NCBI RefSeq assembly: GCF_004322755.1
Contig: NZ_CP036401.1
Location: 496,001-560,000 of the forward strand
DNA from: Pseudoduganella albidiflava
GTDB taxonomy: Bacteria > Pseudomonadota > Gammaproteobacteria > Burkholderiales > Burkholderiaceae_D
DNA length: 64,000 bases
Direction: 5' to 3'
Below are positions 1 through 8,918 of the stretch, one piece after another. The stretch's first letter is position 1, and every line of letters starts with the position of its first letter. Below the pieces are notes generated by a model that ran no database searches, had not been told where the DNA came from, and saw only the letters and a program-made list of their open reading frames with translations. The position numbers and the translations under genes are program-made.

Positions 1-2289
1 GACCCGGCCTACACGCAAGTTACCGCCCGCATCCTGCTGCACGTGATCCGCCGCGAAGTCTTCGGCAAGGAAACCCCGCAGGCGCAAGCCGCCGCGGCGT
101 ACGTGGAATACTTCCCGCAATACGTGGCCAAGGGCATCGCCGCCGAGCTGCTGGACCCGAAGCTGGCCGAGTTCGACCTGCAGAAGCTGGCCAAGGCGCT
201 GGTCGCCGACCGCGACCTGCAGTTCGGCTACATCGGCCTGCAAACGCTGTATGACCGCTACTTCCTGCACATCCGCGACGTGCGCATCGAAATGCCGCAG
301 GCGTTCTACATGCGCGTGGCGATGGGCCTGGCGCTGAACGAGGAAAACCGCGAAGCGCGCGCGATCGAGTTCTACAACCTGCTGTCCTCGTTCGACTTCA
401 TGTCGTCGACGCCGACGCTGTTCAACTCCGGCACGCTGCGCTCGCAGCTGTCGTCGTGCTACCTGACCACCGTCTCCGACGACCTGGAAGGCATCTACGA
501 CGCCATCAAGGAAAACGCGCTGCTGGCCAAGTTCGCGGGCGGCCTGGGCAACGACTGGACGCCGGTGCGCGCACTGGGCGCCCACATCAAGGGCACCAAC
601 GGCAAGTCGCAGGGCGTGGTGCCGTTCCTGAAAGTGGTCAACGACACGGCCGTGGCCGTGAACCAGGGCGGCAAGCGCAAGGGCGCCGTGTGCGCCTACC
701 TGGAAACCTGGCACATGGACATCGAGGAATTCCTCGACCTGCGCAAGAACACCGGCGACGACCGCCGCCGCACGCACGACATGAACACGGCGAACTGGAT
801 TCCCGACATGTTCATGAAGCGCGTGATGGAAAAGGGCGACTGGACGCTGTTCTCGCCGTCCGAAACGCCGGACCTGCACGACAAGGTCGGCAAGGCCTTC
901 GAAGAAGCCTACCTCGGCTATGAAGCCGCGGCGGCCCGCGGCGAAATCCGCGTGTTCAAGAAGATCGCCGCGCTGGACCTGTGGCGCAAGATGCTGTCGA
1001 TGCTGTTCGAGACGGGCCACCCGTGGATCACGTTCAAGGATCCGTGCAACATCCGCTCGCCGCAGCAGCACGTGGGCGTGGTGCACAGCTCGAACCTGTG
1101 CACGGAGATCACGCTGAATACCGGCCCGGACGAGATCGCCGTCTGCAACCTGGGTTCCGTGAACCTGCCGGCGCACATGAAAGAGGGCAAGCTCGACCAT
1201 GTGAAGCTGCAAAAGACCATCCGCACCGCGATGCGCATGCTGGACAACGTCATCGACATCAACTACTACGCCGTCGACAAGGCGCGCAACGCGAACATGC
1301 GCCACCGTCCGGTGGGCATGGGCGTGATGGGCTTCCAGGACTGCCTGCACATGATGCGCGTGCCGTACGCTTCGCAAGAGGCGGTGAACTTCGCCGATAC
1401 GTCGATGGAAGCGGTGTGCTACTACGCCTACTACGCCTCGACCGAGCTGGCCGAAGAGCGCGGCCAGTACGCCTCGTACAAGGGTTCGCTGTGGGACCGC
1501 GGCATCCTGCCGCAGGATTCCGTGAAGCTGCTGCTCGAAGAGCGCGGCGGCTACCTGGAGCAGGACATGTCGTCGTCGATGGACTGGACCCCGCTGCGCG
1601 AGCGCATCAAGCAGTTCGGCATGCGCAACTCGAACTGCGTGGCGATCGCCCCGACCGCGACCATTTCGAACATCATCGGCGTCTCGGCCTGCATCGAACC
1701 GACGTTCCAGAACCTGTACGTGAAATCGAACCTGTCCGGCGAGTTCACCGAGATCAACTCCTACCTGGTGCGCGACCTGAAGGCGCGCGACCTGTGGGAC
1801 GAGGTCATGATCGCCGACCTGAAGTACTTCGACGGTTCGCTGTCCAAGATCGACCGCGTGCCGCAAGACCTGCGCGACATCTATGCCACGGCCTTCGAAG
1901 TGTCGCCGAGCTGGCTGGTGGAAGCCGCGTCGCGCCGCCAGAAGTGGATCGACCAGGCCCAGTCGCTGAACATCTACATGGCCGGTGCTTCCGGCAAGAA
2001 GCTGGACGAGACGTACAAGCTGGCATGGCTGCGCGGCCTGAAGACCACGTATTACCTGCGCACGATCGCCGCCTCGCACATGGAGAAGTCGACCTCGAAG
2101 ACGGGCGCGCTGAACGCCGTGTCGCCGGCCGCCATCGGCTCGACCTCGGCCACTGCTGCCCCTGCCGCCGCCGGTACTGCCGTGCCGACGCACACCGCGC
2201 CGACCACGGTGCAGGAAGTGCAGGAGGGCGCCGCGTGCTACCTCCGTCCGGGCGATGCGGGTTTCGAAGAGTGCGAAGCCTGCCAGTAA
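1..2289 (+). CDS. nrdA: Ribonucleoside-diphosphate reductase alpha subunit, class Ia (5' end outside window)
   Basis: Large subunit of class Ia ribonucleotide reductase, which reduces ribonucleoside diphosphates to deoxy forms with NrdB. The frame is open from base 1, so the N-terminus, including the ATP-cone start, lies upstream; 762 codons are visible. Visible family landmarks are the redox cysteine in SQLSSC (visible residue 153), the active-site motif NLCTEI (cysteine 367), the partner cysteine in AVCNLG (382) and the C-terminal shuttle pair in ECEACQ (758 and 761). About 40 residues before that tail form an Ala/Thr/Pro-rich linker, as expected for a mobile tail. nrdB follows after 124 bp. 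Identity is very secure; only the true start cannot be seen. Confidence 0.97.
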   Translation, partial: DPAYTQVTARILLHVIRREVFGKETPQAQAAAAYVEYFPQYVAKGIAAELLDPKLAEFDLQKLAKALVADRDLQFGYIGLQTLYDRYFLHIRDVRIEMPQAFYMRVAMGLALNEENREARAIEFYNLLSSFDFMSSTPTLFNSGTLRSQLSSCYLTTVSDDLEGIYDAIKENALLAKFAGGLGNDWTPVRALGAHIKGTNGKSQGVVPFLKVVNDTAVAVNQGGKRKGAVCAYLETWHMDIEEFLDLRKNTGDDRRRTHDMNTANWIPDMFMKRVMEKGDWTLFSPSETPDLHDKVGKAFEEAYLGYEAAAARGEIRVFKKIAALDLWRKMLSMLFETGHPWITFKDPCNIRSPQQHVGVVHSSNLCTEITLNTGPDEIAVCNLGSVNLPAHMKEGKLDHVKLQKTIRTAMRMLDNVIDINYYAVDKARNANMRHRPVGMGVMGFQDCLHMMRVPYASQEAVNFADTSMEAVCYYAYYASTELAEERGQYASYKGSLWDRGILPQDSVKLLLEERGGYLEQDMSSSMDWTPLRERIKQFGMRNSNCVAIAPTATISNIIGVSACIEPTFQNLYVKSNLSGEFTEINSYLVRDLKARDLWDEVMIADLKYFDGSLSKIDRVPQDLRDIYATAFEVSPSWLVEAASRRQKWIDQAQSLNIYMAGASGKKLDETYKLAWLRGLKTTYYLRTIAASHMEKSTSKTGALNAVSPAAIGSTSATAAPAAAGTAVPTHTAPTTVQEVQEGAACYLRPGDAGFEECEACQ

Positions 2290-2325
2290 GGTTGCCAATC
2301 CGGTAGCCAACAAGGTTGCCAACCA
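2290..2325. repeat. 12-nt tandem repeat x3 directly after nrdA stop
   Basis: Three head-to-tail units of 12 nt (consensus GGTtGCCAAcca) begin at the base after the nrdA stop codon. Unit starts are 2290, 2302 and 2314. They are non-coding and precede the two hairpins of the nrdA-nrdB gap. Confidence 0.75.
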
Positions 2326-2332
2326 GCTTCTT

Positions 2333-2391
2333 GACTCGGCGCTGCCGAGTCGCCATCTGATATAGACAGGAAACCGCCCGGGGCGGTTTCC
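2333..2391. other. Two hairpins in the nrdA-nrdB gap
   Basis: The first hairpin pairs 2333-2340 with 2344-2351 (8 bp, 3-nt loop). The second is a perfect 11-bp inverted repeat, 2369-2379 against 2381-2391, centred on one base (in RNA the loop would open to 3-5 nt). No T-run follows, so a simple intrinsic terminator is unlikely. An mRNA-processing or stabilising element that sets different nrdA and nrdB levels is an inference. Confidence 0.6.
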
Positions 2392-2413
2392 ATCACAAAC
2401 AAAGGAAAACACT

Positions 2414-3532
2414 ATGCTGAACTGGGAAGATGACGTGGTGAAACCTGCCGCTCCTGTCGTGGGCCAGAGCGGCCAGGGCGCCGCCGAGCCGGAAGCCACG
2501 GCCGAGCAGATCTCGCACCGCGTGCACGCCGAGGACAAGCGCATCATCAACGGCAAGACGGACGTCAACCAGCTGGTACCGTTCAAGTACAAGTGGGCCT
2601 GGGACAAGTACCTGGCCGGCTGCGCCAACCACTGGATGCCGCAGGAAGTGAACATGCAGCGCGACATCGAGCTGTGGAAGAACCCGAACGGCCTGTCGGA
2701 AGACGAGCGCCGCCTGGTCAAGCGCAACCTGGGCTTCTTCGTGACGGCCGACTCGCTGGCCGCCAACAATATCGTGCTGGGCACCTACCGCCACATCACG
2801 GCGCCGGAATGCCGCCAGTACCTGCTGCGCCAGGCCTTCGAGGAAGCCATCCACACGCACGCCTACCAGTACATCGTGGAATCGCTGGGCCTGGACGAGC
2901 AGGAGATCTTCAACGCCTACAACGAAGTGAAATCGATCCGCGACAAGGACCAGTTCCTGATCCCGTTCATCGATACGCTGACCGACCCGGCCTTCACCAC
3001 CGGCACGATCGAAAGCGACCAGAAGCTGCTGAAATCGCTGATCGTGTTCGCCTGCCTGATGGAAGGCCTGTTCTTCTACGTGGGCTTCACGCAGATCCTG
3101 GCGCTGGGCCGCCAGAACAAGATGACCGGCGCCGCCGAGCAGTACCAGTACATCCTGCGCGACGAATCGATGCACTGCAATTTCGGCATCGACCTGATCA
3201 ACACAATCAAGCTGGAAAACCCGCTGCTGTGGACCCCGCAGTTCCGCGACGAAATCAAGGCGCTGTTCCAGGAAGCCGTGGAACTGGAGTACCGCTACGC
3301 CGAAGACACGATGCCACGCGGCGTGCTGGGCCTGAACGCGGCCATGTTCAAGGGCTACCTGCGCTTCATCGCCAACCGCCGCGCCGTGCAGATCGGCCTG
3401 GAGCCGATGTTCGACCAGGACGAGAACCCGTTCCCGTGGATGAGCGAGATGATCGACCTGAAGAAGGAACGCAACTTCTTCGAGACGCGCGTGACCGAGT
3501 ACCAGACGGGTGGGGCGCTGAACTGGGATTGA
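2414..3532 (+). CDS. nrdB: Ribonucleoside-diphosphate reductase beta subunit
   Basis: Small subunit of class Ia ribonucleotide reductase, 372 aa, close to the usual 350-380. It carries the di-iron/tyrosyl radical cofactor. Iron-ligand segments are visible: [10 protein letters not shown] near residues 141-150 and [10 protein letters not shown] near 250. The radical tyrosine probably lies in the AYQYIVES stretch just after the first. The start is ATG 2414 behind the purine-rich AAAGGAAAA, and the N-terminal MLNWEDD is typical of beta-proteobacterial NrdB. It follows nrdA, and a strong terminator lies 30 bp after the stop. Confidence 0.97.
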   Translation: MLNWEDDVVKPAAPVVGQSGQGAAEPEATAEQISHRVHAEDKRIINGKTDVNQLVPFKYKWAWDKYLAGCANHWMPQEVNMQRDIELWKNPNGLSEDERRLVKRNLGFFVTADSLAANNIVLGTYRHITAPECRQYLLRQAFEEAIHTHAYQYIVESLGLDEQEIFNAYNEVKSIRDKDQFLIPFIDTLTDPAFTTGTIESDQKLLKSLIVFACLMEGLFFYVGFTQILALGRQNKMTGAAEQYQYILRDESMHCNFGIDLINTIKLENPLLWTPQFRDEIKALFQEAVELEYRYAEDTMPRGVLGLNAAMFKGYLRFIANRRAVQIGLEPMFDQDENPFPWMSEMIDLKKERNFFETRVTEYQTGGALNWD

Positions 3533-3562
3533 TGTTCAGCTTGAAGTAATACGTTCTATATG

Positions 3563-3589
3563 AAGGCCTGTCGAGAGACGGGCCTTTTT
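3563..3589 (+). terminator. Rho-independent terminator after nrdB
   Basis: A 10-bp stem (3563-3572 with 3577-3586, one G-U pair) closes a GAGA tetraloop and runs into a T-run ending at 3589. It ends the nrdAB transcription unit. Confidence 0.9.
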
Positions 3590-3694
3590 CGTTGGCCGGG
3601 TGCCGGGGCTGTCGTGGTAACCGGCGCCCCATCCGCATTCGGAGCCGACTCGCGCTCGCGCGTCCAAGGCGGAAGATGCACCAGCCTGCATTGG

Positions 3695-3961
3695 CTACTC
3701 TTCGTTGAAGGTACCCGTCGTGGCAATCAGCGTGGCACCGCAACTGGTCTTGTGTCCTTCGTACGCCACGGGAATGCCATCGATGGAGTGCACCGGGCTG
3801 CCCTCAGTGATGATGCATAGCTCGTGTCCCCTGATGGGGCAGATGCACTTGTCTCCCACCCGGGCAACGGCAATGCCGCCAACGGTGAAATGAGATGCGG
3901 AAACGCTCACGACTCTTCCGCCATGAGAAGTGGGGTCGCCAAGGCGAATGACATTGGGCAT
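3695..3961 (-). CDS. PAAR domain protein (type VI secretion spike tip)
   Basis: Single-domain PAAR protein of 88 aa. PAAR proteins cap the VgrG spike of the type VI secretion system and carry effectors across target membranes. The family pattern is plain: RLGDPTSHGG at the N-terminus, then VGG..VARVGDKC, CPIRGH, and near the end DGIPVAYEGHKTSCGA, with the His and Cys positions expected for zinc binding. No effector domain is attached. The start at 3961 (MPNVIRLG) matches family N-termini. A signal-peptide protein gene lies 130 bp upstream on the same strand. No other T6SS gene is in the window, so this is an orphan spike tip. Confidence 0.93.
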   Translation of the reverse strand: MPNVIRLGDPTSHGGRVVSVSASHFTVGGIAVARVGDKCICPIRGHELCIITEGSPVHSIDGIPVAYEGHKTSCGATLIATTGTFNEE

Positions 3962-4091
3962 GGGTGATCCCGTTCAGTGAGAAAAGTCGACATGCCCAGT
4001 CCAGGGCCTCGACCGATGTGAATCCTGCTTTCGGGCAGCACCACGTGCCGGGCACGTGTGCTGCGTTGCACTGATAATTGTTGGCTTCAGC

Positions 4092-4583
4092 TCATCCTTC
4101 GCGAGGCGGTTCCGGCTCGGTTCCCTGCGATGATGGCGGGTTGGCGTTGGGATCAGCTGACGCCAGGGATGGCTTCGGAGCAGCGTCATCGTAGCCGACC
4201 AGCTTCCATAATGTCGCGGTCCGGTGCGATGGCCGCTGGCCCTTGAACCGCTGCCATACGGACGACGCCCCAAGCAATACGACATCCGGCATCGGTTCGC
4301 CAGCAACGAAACGCCGCCGGGGCCCGCCTTCGATTTTTCCTCCTTCGCTCGATTGCCACCAACCGGTTTGCGGGCATGGGCTTCCGCTTGCAACCAGTTC
4401 TCCCAGGGGGGAATCAGGCCGGGTTTCCGGTGTGGCGGCACTGGTTTTGACATCGCTGCCAGCAGGGCGCAGGCGGAAGGAACCGGTTGGAAAGCCGGAA
4501 TGATTTGATGCAGCCACGCAGATCCCATATCCCATCGATAGGGCTACACACAGGGCAGTTGAGAAAGATCGGTTTGATTTCAT
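4092..4583 (-). CDS. Signal-peptide protein upstream of PAAR, function unknown
   Basis: 163 aa. Residues 1-25 look like a Sec signal peptide: a basic start (MKSNR) and a hydrophobic stretch ending near GICVAA. The mature part holds a compact segment from about residue 65 to 130 with SGSPCPQTGWWQ, RRRFVAGEPMPDV, SVWQRFKG and TLWKLVGYDD, then a Pro/Glu-rich tail. I recall similar CP.TGWW...F..GE.MP segments next to PAAR genes in Burkholderiales but could not check this. Its position just upstream of the PAAR gene suggests a partner, immunity or accessory role, which is inference. An overlapping frame at 3974-4528 was rejected because it has no domain logic. Confidence 0.7.
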   Translation of the reverse strand: MKSNRSFSTALCVALSMGYGICVAASNHSGFPTGSFRLRPAGSDVKTSAATPETRPDSPLGELVASGSPCPQTGWWQSSEGGKIEGGPRRRFVAGEPMPDVVLLGASSVWQRFKGQRPSHRTATLWKLVGYDDAAPKPSLASADPNANPPSSQGTEPEPPREG

Positions 4584-4848
4584 GCTTTACATAAATTTTG
4601 CTGCACCCATTCGGACTCTGCGACGATTTTGACGATCGAATAGAGCGTTGCTGCCTTTCTGCCATCAGGCAGGCAGCAGGTCAGCGCTGCTTCGGCGGAT
4701 GCTGCTCTGCCGTCTCCGCTACCGAGCGGCCGATGAATGACCGTGCGCATTGTCGCGAGGCGTTGGTCCGCAGGCTGCCTCTGCGTAACTTCAAATCGCC
4801 TCAGTTTGACGGCGCTACTCTCTCCTGACACTACTTACAGGAGGAAAC

Positions 4849-5271
4849 ATGTCCGACTTCTATCGCTATTTCAAGGAAAACATGGATGCGCTCGGGTTGC
4901 CGGCGCCGGAATCCCTCTATGGATCGTTTCAAACAGCAGTCACCAATGCTGGGGTGCTTCTTGGGCTCCTCGATAAATTCGGACGAAAAGTCACGGTCAG
5001 AGAGCTCATTGGTGCCGGTACGCGCCTTGAGAAACTTGTTGTGGTTGGGGCCCTGTCGGGAGCCTTTTACGTCGGGGCGGTCATAGGAAGCATCGCTGTC
5101 GCTACCGGTCGAGTGCTGGGCAATGGAACTTCGTTGGCAGATGTAATGCTGCTGGCCCAGCAACAGCATTTGAGCCGGCCATGGCTTCCGGTCACCCTTC
5201 GGCGTTGGCCTGGAACATATAAGGACGTCCCCGGACGCAACATGTACCGGCTGGCCGCGACACAGCGATGA
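4849..5271 (+). CDS. Hypothetical protein with central Gly/Ala-rich membrane segment
   Basis: 140 aa. The start is fixed by a near-perfect Shine-Dalgarno (AGGAGG at 4841-4846) just before ATG 4849. The N-terminal half is amphipathic. Residues about 60-90 form one or two hydrophobic Gly/Ala-rich helices (VVVGALSGAFYVGAVIGS), and the tail is basic and aromatic (RPWLPVTLRRWPGTY). It is read divergently from the signal-peptide/PAAR unit and overlaps the next gene by an ATGA junction at 5268-5271, so the two are probably co-translated. I do not recognise a named family. A role in the PAAR cassette is possible but unproven. Confidence 0.75.
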   Translation: MSDFYRYFKENMDALGLPAPESLYGSFQTAVTNAGVLLGLLDKFGRKVTVRELIGAGTRLEKLVVVGALSGAFYVGAVIGSIAVATGRVLGNGTSLADVMLLAQQQHLSRPWLPVTLRRWPGTYKDVPGRNMYRLAATQR

Positions 5272-5456
5272 ACGATCGAATCCTGCTCGTTGTGACGGGG
5301 TTGGCCTGTTCGCTCGCAGCCTGGGCGATTTGGCATTATCTGGGCCAGGACGCGTTCGATGTACTGACCCTGGTGGCGTTCGTGTGTGTTTTCGCGGATA
5401 ACTGGCGATTGCGACGTGCCTTGAGGCGATCAGCCACGGAAGGCGGCAGATCCTAG
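5268..5456 (+). CDS. Small two-helix membrane protein
   Basis: 62 aa. Two predicted membrane helices: ILLVVTGLACSLAAWAIW (residues 5-22) and VLTLVAFVCVFA (33-44). A basic, Arg-rich tail (NWRLRRALRRS) should face the cytoplasm. Its ATG lies inside the stop of the preceding gene (ATGA at 5268-5271), a classic coupled start. A terminator follows 41 bp after the stop, so the two genes form one short operon. Function unknown. Confidence 0.7.
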   Translation: MNDRILLVVTGLACSLAAWAIWHYLGQDAFDVLTLVAFVCVFADNWRLRRALRRSATEGGRS

Positions 5457-5497
5457 TCCTGGTAATCGAACGCGTGACGAAGCCGCTTGGGATCAAG

Positions 5498-5523
5498 CGC
5501 CAACCCGACAGGTTGGCGTTTTT
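5498..5523 (+). terminator. Rho-independent terminator
   Basis: An 8-bp GC-rich stem (5498-5505 with 5511-5518), 5-nt loop and five T (5519-5523). It ends the two-gene unit 4849-5456. No T-run exists on the minus-strand side, so it should not serve the convergent GH43 gene. Confidence 0.88.
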
Positions 5524-5543
5524 CGTTCAGGCGACCACCCAAC

Positions 5544-7628
5544 TCACCGCGCCCAGATAAACCGCGTCCCATCCGCGCTCTCGGTCAGCGGCCCCGGGCT
5601 ATCCGCCGCGATCGACCGCGACGCGGGATCCACGCGCAGGAAGCGATTGTTCGCGATCGACATCAGCACCAGTTCCCCGGTCGGCGTCTCGATCCATTGG
5701 AAGCTCTGCGCCGCGCCCGGCGCGCCATCGGCCAGCGACACCGCGCCATCCGAACCCACCGTGAGGTACTGCTTGCCGGCCCGCAGCGCCACCCGGCCCA
5801 GCTGCATGTCCTGCACGGCGAACGCGGAAGGCGCGCCGACCGACAGGCGGCCGCCGCCGCCTTGCAGCCCCGTCTTCGCACCAAAAGAGGTCAGCCGGAT
5901 CGTCTTCCCGACCGGGATCGCGCGCATCAGGCCGCGTGGGTAGGGCTGGTAGACGTCGATGCTGTCGAAGTCGGCCACGCCGCCCTCCATGCCCGCGGTG
6001 TTGTAGTTGAAGAGGGCGTAGCGCACGCCCTGGAAGGTCACGAGCTGGAAGATCATCGTGAACTCGTCGCCGAGCGGCACGAACTTCCTGCCGTCGACGG
6101 AGTAGGAGAAGCGCGCCTTCTCCGTCAGGAAGTCGGCATCGGCGCGCAGCCACACCCGCGCGGCCTTGGCATCGAGCTTGAGCGGCACGCGCTGGGTCGC
6201 ATTCCTCGCCTGGTCGAACATGGCGATCGACAGGCCGGCGGCGGTCTTCTCCACGCCCAGCGTCGCATAGGGCAGGTTCAGCAGGGCCAGGCCGGCCACG
6301 TCGCCTTCCTTCAGTCCTGCGACGTCCAGCGCGACGGTGGGCGACGACTTCGGTCCGATGGCGCGCTGCGTCAGGCTGTTCTTCGCTTCCCAGAACGACT
6401 TCGCCGGCAGCGCATGCAGCCGCAGGTAACCCGGCCGCTCGGCCAGCGACCACTTGCCATCGACCGGCACGTGGTTCCACTGCCAGACCGGCTTCAGCGC
6501 GGTGCCTGAAAAATCGTCGCTGCGCTGGAACGGCACCGCGACGGGTTGCGGCGCGTCCGTCTTCGGCTTCACCCAGGTGCGCGGATTGCGGCCCAGGTTG
6601 CCCGGCAGGCCGAAGTAGGGCCAGCCATCCTGCCACGTCACCGGCGACAGCGACAGCAGGCGCCCCACCGAGTTGTAGTCCATCATCGAGTAGCCCCACC
6701 ATTCGCCGGCCGGCGTCAGGATGATGCCGCCCTGGTGGATCGCGGTGGCGTCGTGGCGCTTCGGGTCGCCCGGTACCGCCTCGAACGGTGCCTCGTTCTT
6801 CTTCAGCCGGTTACCCTGGGCCAGACCGAAGCCTTCGTTGGTGCTGATCGAATGGTTCACCTCCCACGGTCCGAACGGGTGGTCGGCGCGCGCGGCCGGC
6901 ATGCGGAAGCCGCCGGCGTAGTTCGCGCTGAGGATGTAGTACTTGCCGTCGATCTTCAGGAGGTGGGCGCCTTCGCCCATGCCCTGGTCCTTCCCGAACA
7001 GGACTTTCTGGGTGCCCGGCACCAGGTCGGTGAGGTCGGCGGTGAGCTGGGCCATCTTCATTTCCTGGTGATCCCACACCACGTAGACCTTGCCGTCGTC
7101 GTCGAACAGCACCGACAGGTCGTGCAGGCTGCGCTTCATCTCGCGGTGCGTCCACGGGCCCTTCGGGTCGGTGGCCGTGTAGATCTGCGTGCCGCGGCCG
7201 TTCACGTTGCTGAAGATGTAGAAGGTGCCGTCGTGGAAGCGGAAACTGGGCGCCCAGATGCCCCGGCCATAGATCCCCTTGCCATCTTCGAGCCGGTAGG
7301 CGGGGCCGAAGTCGAGCTTCGGCGTTGCGTAGCTCATGAACTCCCAGTTCACCAGGTCCTTCGAGCGCAGCACCGGCAGGCCCGGCATCGCATGCATGGT
7401 GGTGCCGGTCAGGTAGAAGTACTCGCCGACGCGGATCATGTCCGGGTCGGAGAACTCGTCGTAGAACAGCGGGTTCGTGAAAGTGCCGTTGCCGTTGTCC
7501 GGCGTCCAGGTCGCGGTCGACAGGCCGGTCGCGGGCCGCGCTTGAAGCTGGGCCATCGCGGGCGCGACGATCAGGGTGGAGGACAGGGCGAGGGTGGCGG
7601 CGAGGCGCAGGGAGAACAGAGTCGGCAT
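5544..7628 (-). CDS. Secreted glycoside hydrolase family 43 protein with C-terminal beta-sandwich region
   Basis: 694 aa from the ATG at 7628. That start is preferred over an upstream in-frame one at 7688 because it gives a clean signal peptide (MPTLFSLRLAA... cleaved after APAMA, residue 26). GH43 enzymes are inverting arabinofuranosidases or xylosidases with a five-bladed propeller. Blade motifs visible: FSDPDMI with the catalytic base Asp61, GIWAPSFRF, HDLSVLFDDDG and EGAHLL carrying the likely acid Glu. From about residue 360 (FSGTALKPVWQWNHVP) a concanavalin-like beta-xylosidase C-terminal module follows, then about 130 extra residues with repeated LTVGSDGAVSL-type turns. It stands alone, without transporter or regulator. 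The substrate cannot be fixed from sequence. Confidence 0.9.
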   Translation of the reverse strand: MPTLFSLRLAATLALSSTLIVAPAMAQLQARPATGLSTATWTPDNGNGTFTNPLFYDEFSDPDMIRVGEYFYLTGTTMHAMPGLPVLRSKDLVNWEFMSYATPKLDFGPAYRLEDGKGIYGRGIWAPSFRFHDGTFYIFSNVNGRGTQIYTATDPKGPWTHREMKRSLHDLSVLFDDDGKVYVVWDHQEMKMAQLTADLTDLVPGTQKVLFGKDQGMGEGAHLLKIDGKYYILSANYAGGFRMPAARADHPFGPWEVNHSISTNEGFGLAQGNRLKKNEAPFEAVPGDPKRHDATAIHQGGIILTPAGEWWGYSMMDYNSVGRLLSLSPVTWQDGWPYFGLPGNLGRNPRTWVKPKTDAPQPVAVPFQRSDDFSGTALKPVWQWNHVPVDGKWSLAERPGYLRLHALPAKSFWEAKNSLTQRAIGPKSSPTVALDVAGLKEGDVAGLALLNLPYATLGVEKTAAGLSIAMFDQARNATQRVPLKLDAKAARVWLRADADFLTEKARFSYSVDGRKFVPLGDEFTMIFQLVTFQGVRYALFNYNTAGMEGGVADFDSIDVYQPYPRGLMRAIPVGKTIRLTSFGAKTGLQGGGGRLSVGAPSAFAVQDMQLGRVALRAGKQYLTVGSDGAVSLADGAPGAAQSFQWIETPTGELVLMSIANNRFLRVDPASRSIAADSPGPLTESADGTRFIWAR

Positions 7629-7695
7629 GTCGGCAATCCGTGGAGGCGGTCGATGTGGGGAGCCCAACATAACCGTAACGGCTGTCACTGGCCAA

Positions 7696-7893
7696 TCAAT
7701 TTTTAGCGCTCATCCATATGAAGAAGGGTATGCCTGGCGGACCCGGAACAGCGATGCCTTCACTGCGCGATGCCGCCGGCTCGGGCAGCGTGAAGCCTTC
7801 CGGCAGCAGGCCACCGAACGGTGCCGGGGTGTGCCGCGCCGCCGTGTCCAGCAGGCGCTGGATCGCCGCCGGGCCGGCAGTGAGCGCGGCCAT
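7696..7893 (-). CDS. Possible small ORF or gene remnant upstream of GH43
   Basis: 65 aa: an Ala-rich helical start (MAALTAGPAAIQRLLDTA) followed by a Pro-rich stretch (GGLLPEGFTLPEPAAS). Codon choice resembles real genes here, and the frame stays open a further 12 codons upstream to a stop near 7931, but there is no Shine-Dalgarno. It may be the surviving 3' end of a lost gene or a short peptide gene. Weak call. Confidence 0.25.
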   Translation of the reverse strand: MAALTAGPAAIQRLLDTAARHTPAPFGGLLPEGFTLPEPAASRSEGIAVPGPPGIPFFIWMSAKN

Positions 7894-8182
7894 CGCGGCG
7901 GCGAGGTCTTCGATCAGCGCGGTGATTTCTTAGCGCGGCAGCAGTGCGTGGAAGGCGAAGTGGCGTGCAGCGTCGATATGCCTGGCGCGTCTTTCGATAT
8001 GCGGAGGGGCTGCGTCGCGTCGCGCGCGGACGCTGCGGGATGGCTCTTTCGGGGGAGCGCACACCATTGCGTGTGCATGGGCGCGCACTTTTTTTTCGTG
8101 CGGCGTCATCCATGTGGCGCGTCGGCGAAGCAGCCATCGCGCGTCGCGCGCATGCCGGCTCATGCATGTGGTGGCGTCGTGT

Positions 8183-8224
8183 CGCTTCGCATAGCGCCTT
8201 TAGGTAAAGGCGCTATGCGAAGCG
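8183..8224. repeat. Perfect 20-bp inverted repeat
   Basis: 8183-8202 is the exact reverse complement of 8205-8224, with only GG between. No T-run follows on either strand, so it is not a standard terminator. It could extrude as a cruciform or act as an operator. Confidence 0.85.
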
Positions 8225-8349
8225 CCATATTTCGCCGCCGGCCTCGCGGCGAGGCTGGGCGATGGTGCGCGGCGCGCGAGGTGCGCTCGGCTATGTGCGC
8301 TACCTCGCGCAGCACAGTAAAAAAACACTGCGAAAAGCATGCGTGCCGG

Positions 8350-8379
8350 TTGCACATCACAAAGGTTTTCGTGTACTTT
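8350..8379 (+). promoter_or_regulatory. Candidate sigma-70 promoter for the RNA at 8386-8579
   Basis: TTGCAC (8350-8355) and TACTTT (8374-8379) with an 18-bp spacer. It lies in an A/T-richer pocket, flanked by an 11-bp inverted repeat (8321-8331 with 8408-8418). Predicted start near 8386. Confidence 0.4.
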
Positions 8380-8385
8380 ACGAGC

Positions 8386-8579
8386 TTGAAAACAAGGGTA
8401 TTTGCAAGCAGTGTTTTTCGAGTGTGTCTCGAAGCTGCGATTCCCGAAAAAGCCAAGAGCGCAATCAAGCACCGCGGCAAAGAACAACAGGACAAAAGTT
8501 CGCACAGATATGCACGACAACCACATGGTTAACTGGTAGGCCGCCTCGCCTGAACATCGTCAGGCCGGGCGGTTTTTTC
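8386..8579 (+). ncRNA. Candidate small RNA of about 195 nt
   Basis: The interval between a plausible promoter and a strong intrinsic terminator contains no gene with a ribosome-binding site. Local hairpins are visible (CTCGAA paired with TTCGAG near 8418-8434; GCTTG with CAAGC near 8384-8409). A nine-codon ORF (8510-8539, MHDNHMVNW) ends one base before the terminator stem; without a Shine-Dalgarno it may be chance. It does not match my memory of 6S RNA, tmRNA, 4.5S RNA or RNase P RNA. Alternatives are a leader whose gene was lost, or a 54-codon GTG ORF (8371-8532). Confidence 0.4.
8541..8579 (+). terminator. Rho-independent terminator
   Basis: A two-part GC stem (CCGCC/GGCGG outside, GCCTGA/TCAGGC inside, 2-nt internal mismatch) with loop ACATCG, followed by six T. 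It ends transcription from the left, 340 bp before the H1-like gene. Confidence 0.88.
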
Positions 8580-8918
8580 TTTGAGAGCCAGGCACGATGC
8601 GAGTGGATGCAAAGGTTCGGAGCTGGGTATGCGCCCGATACCGGAGACACGAAGAACAAGAATTTTGAGACCGGCGCCGCGCCCCGTGCATGAGGCACGA
8701 GGCAGGGTACGAACAACAACGTACCGGACGGTGACGCTGGTCGAATGGCTGAAGTGCTGCAGTCGTGAGGAGCTGCAGCAGTTCAGCCGGGTGCCGAATT
8801 CATTAGCGCAAACATCGAAATGCTTGTGCCGATGAATAATTCGCCCGCCATGCCGACGGGTATGCCGGACGGGTTTCAACTATGTGCGTATTTTCATCCC
8901 GGATGAAGGAGAAATAAA

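Larger units (their letters stand above)
7629..8918. other. Long stretch without a confident gene
   Basis: About 1.3 kb between GH43 and the H1-like gene. It holds the weak ORF at 7696-7893, a perfect 20-bp inverted repeat (8183-8224), a possible promoter (8350-8379), a terminated RNA candidate (8386-8579) and the long H1-like leader (8580-8918). Nothing convincing is seen at 7930-8180; its frames give Arg/Ala-rich shadow peptides. Base composition from about 8320 to 8530 is visibly more A/T-rich than in the flanking genes. Confidence 0.6.

Noticed and set aside
2333..2391. nrdA-nrdB hairpins as an intrinsic terminator
   Set aside because: No T-run follows either stem, and nrdB is expected to be co-expressed with nrdA.
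3974..4528. Alternative 184-codon minus-strand frame overlapping the signal-peptide protein
   Set aside because: The 4092-4583 frame has a signal peptide and a coherent Trp/Cys-rich domain; this one has neither.
8371..8532. 54-codon GTG frame in the small-RNA candidate
   Set aside because: No Shine-Dalgarno, no recognisable fold and it starts inside the predicted promoter; kept only as an alternative.
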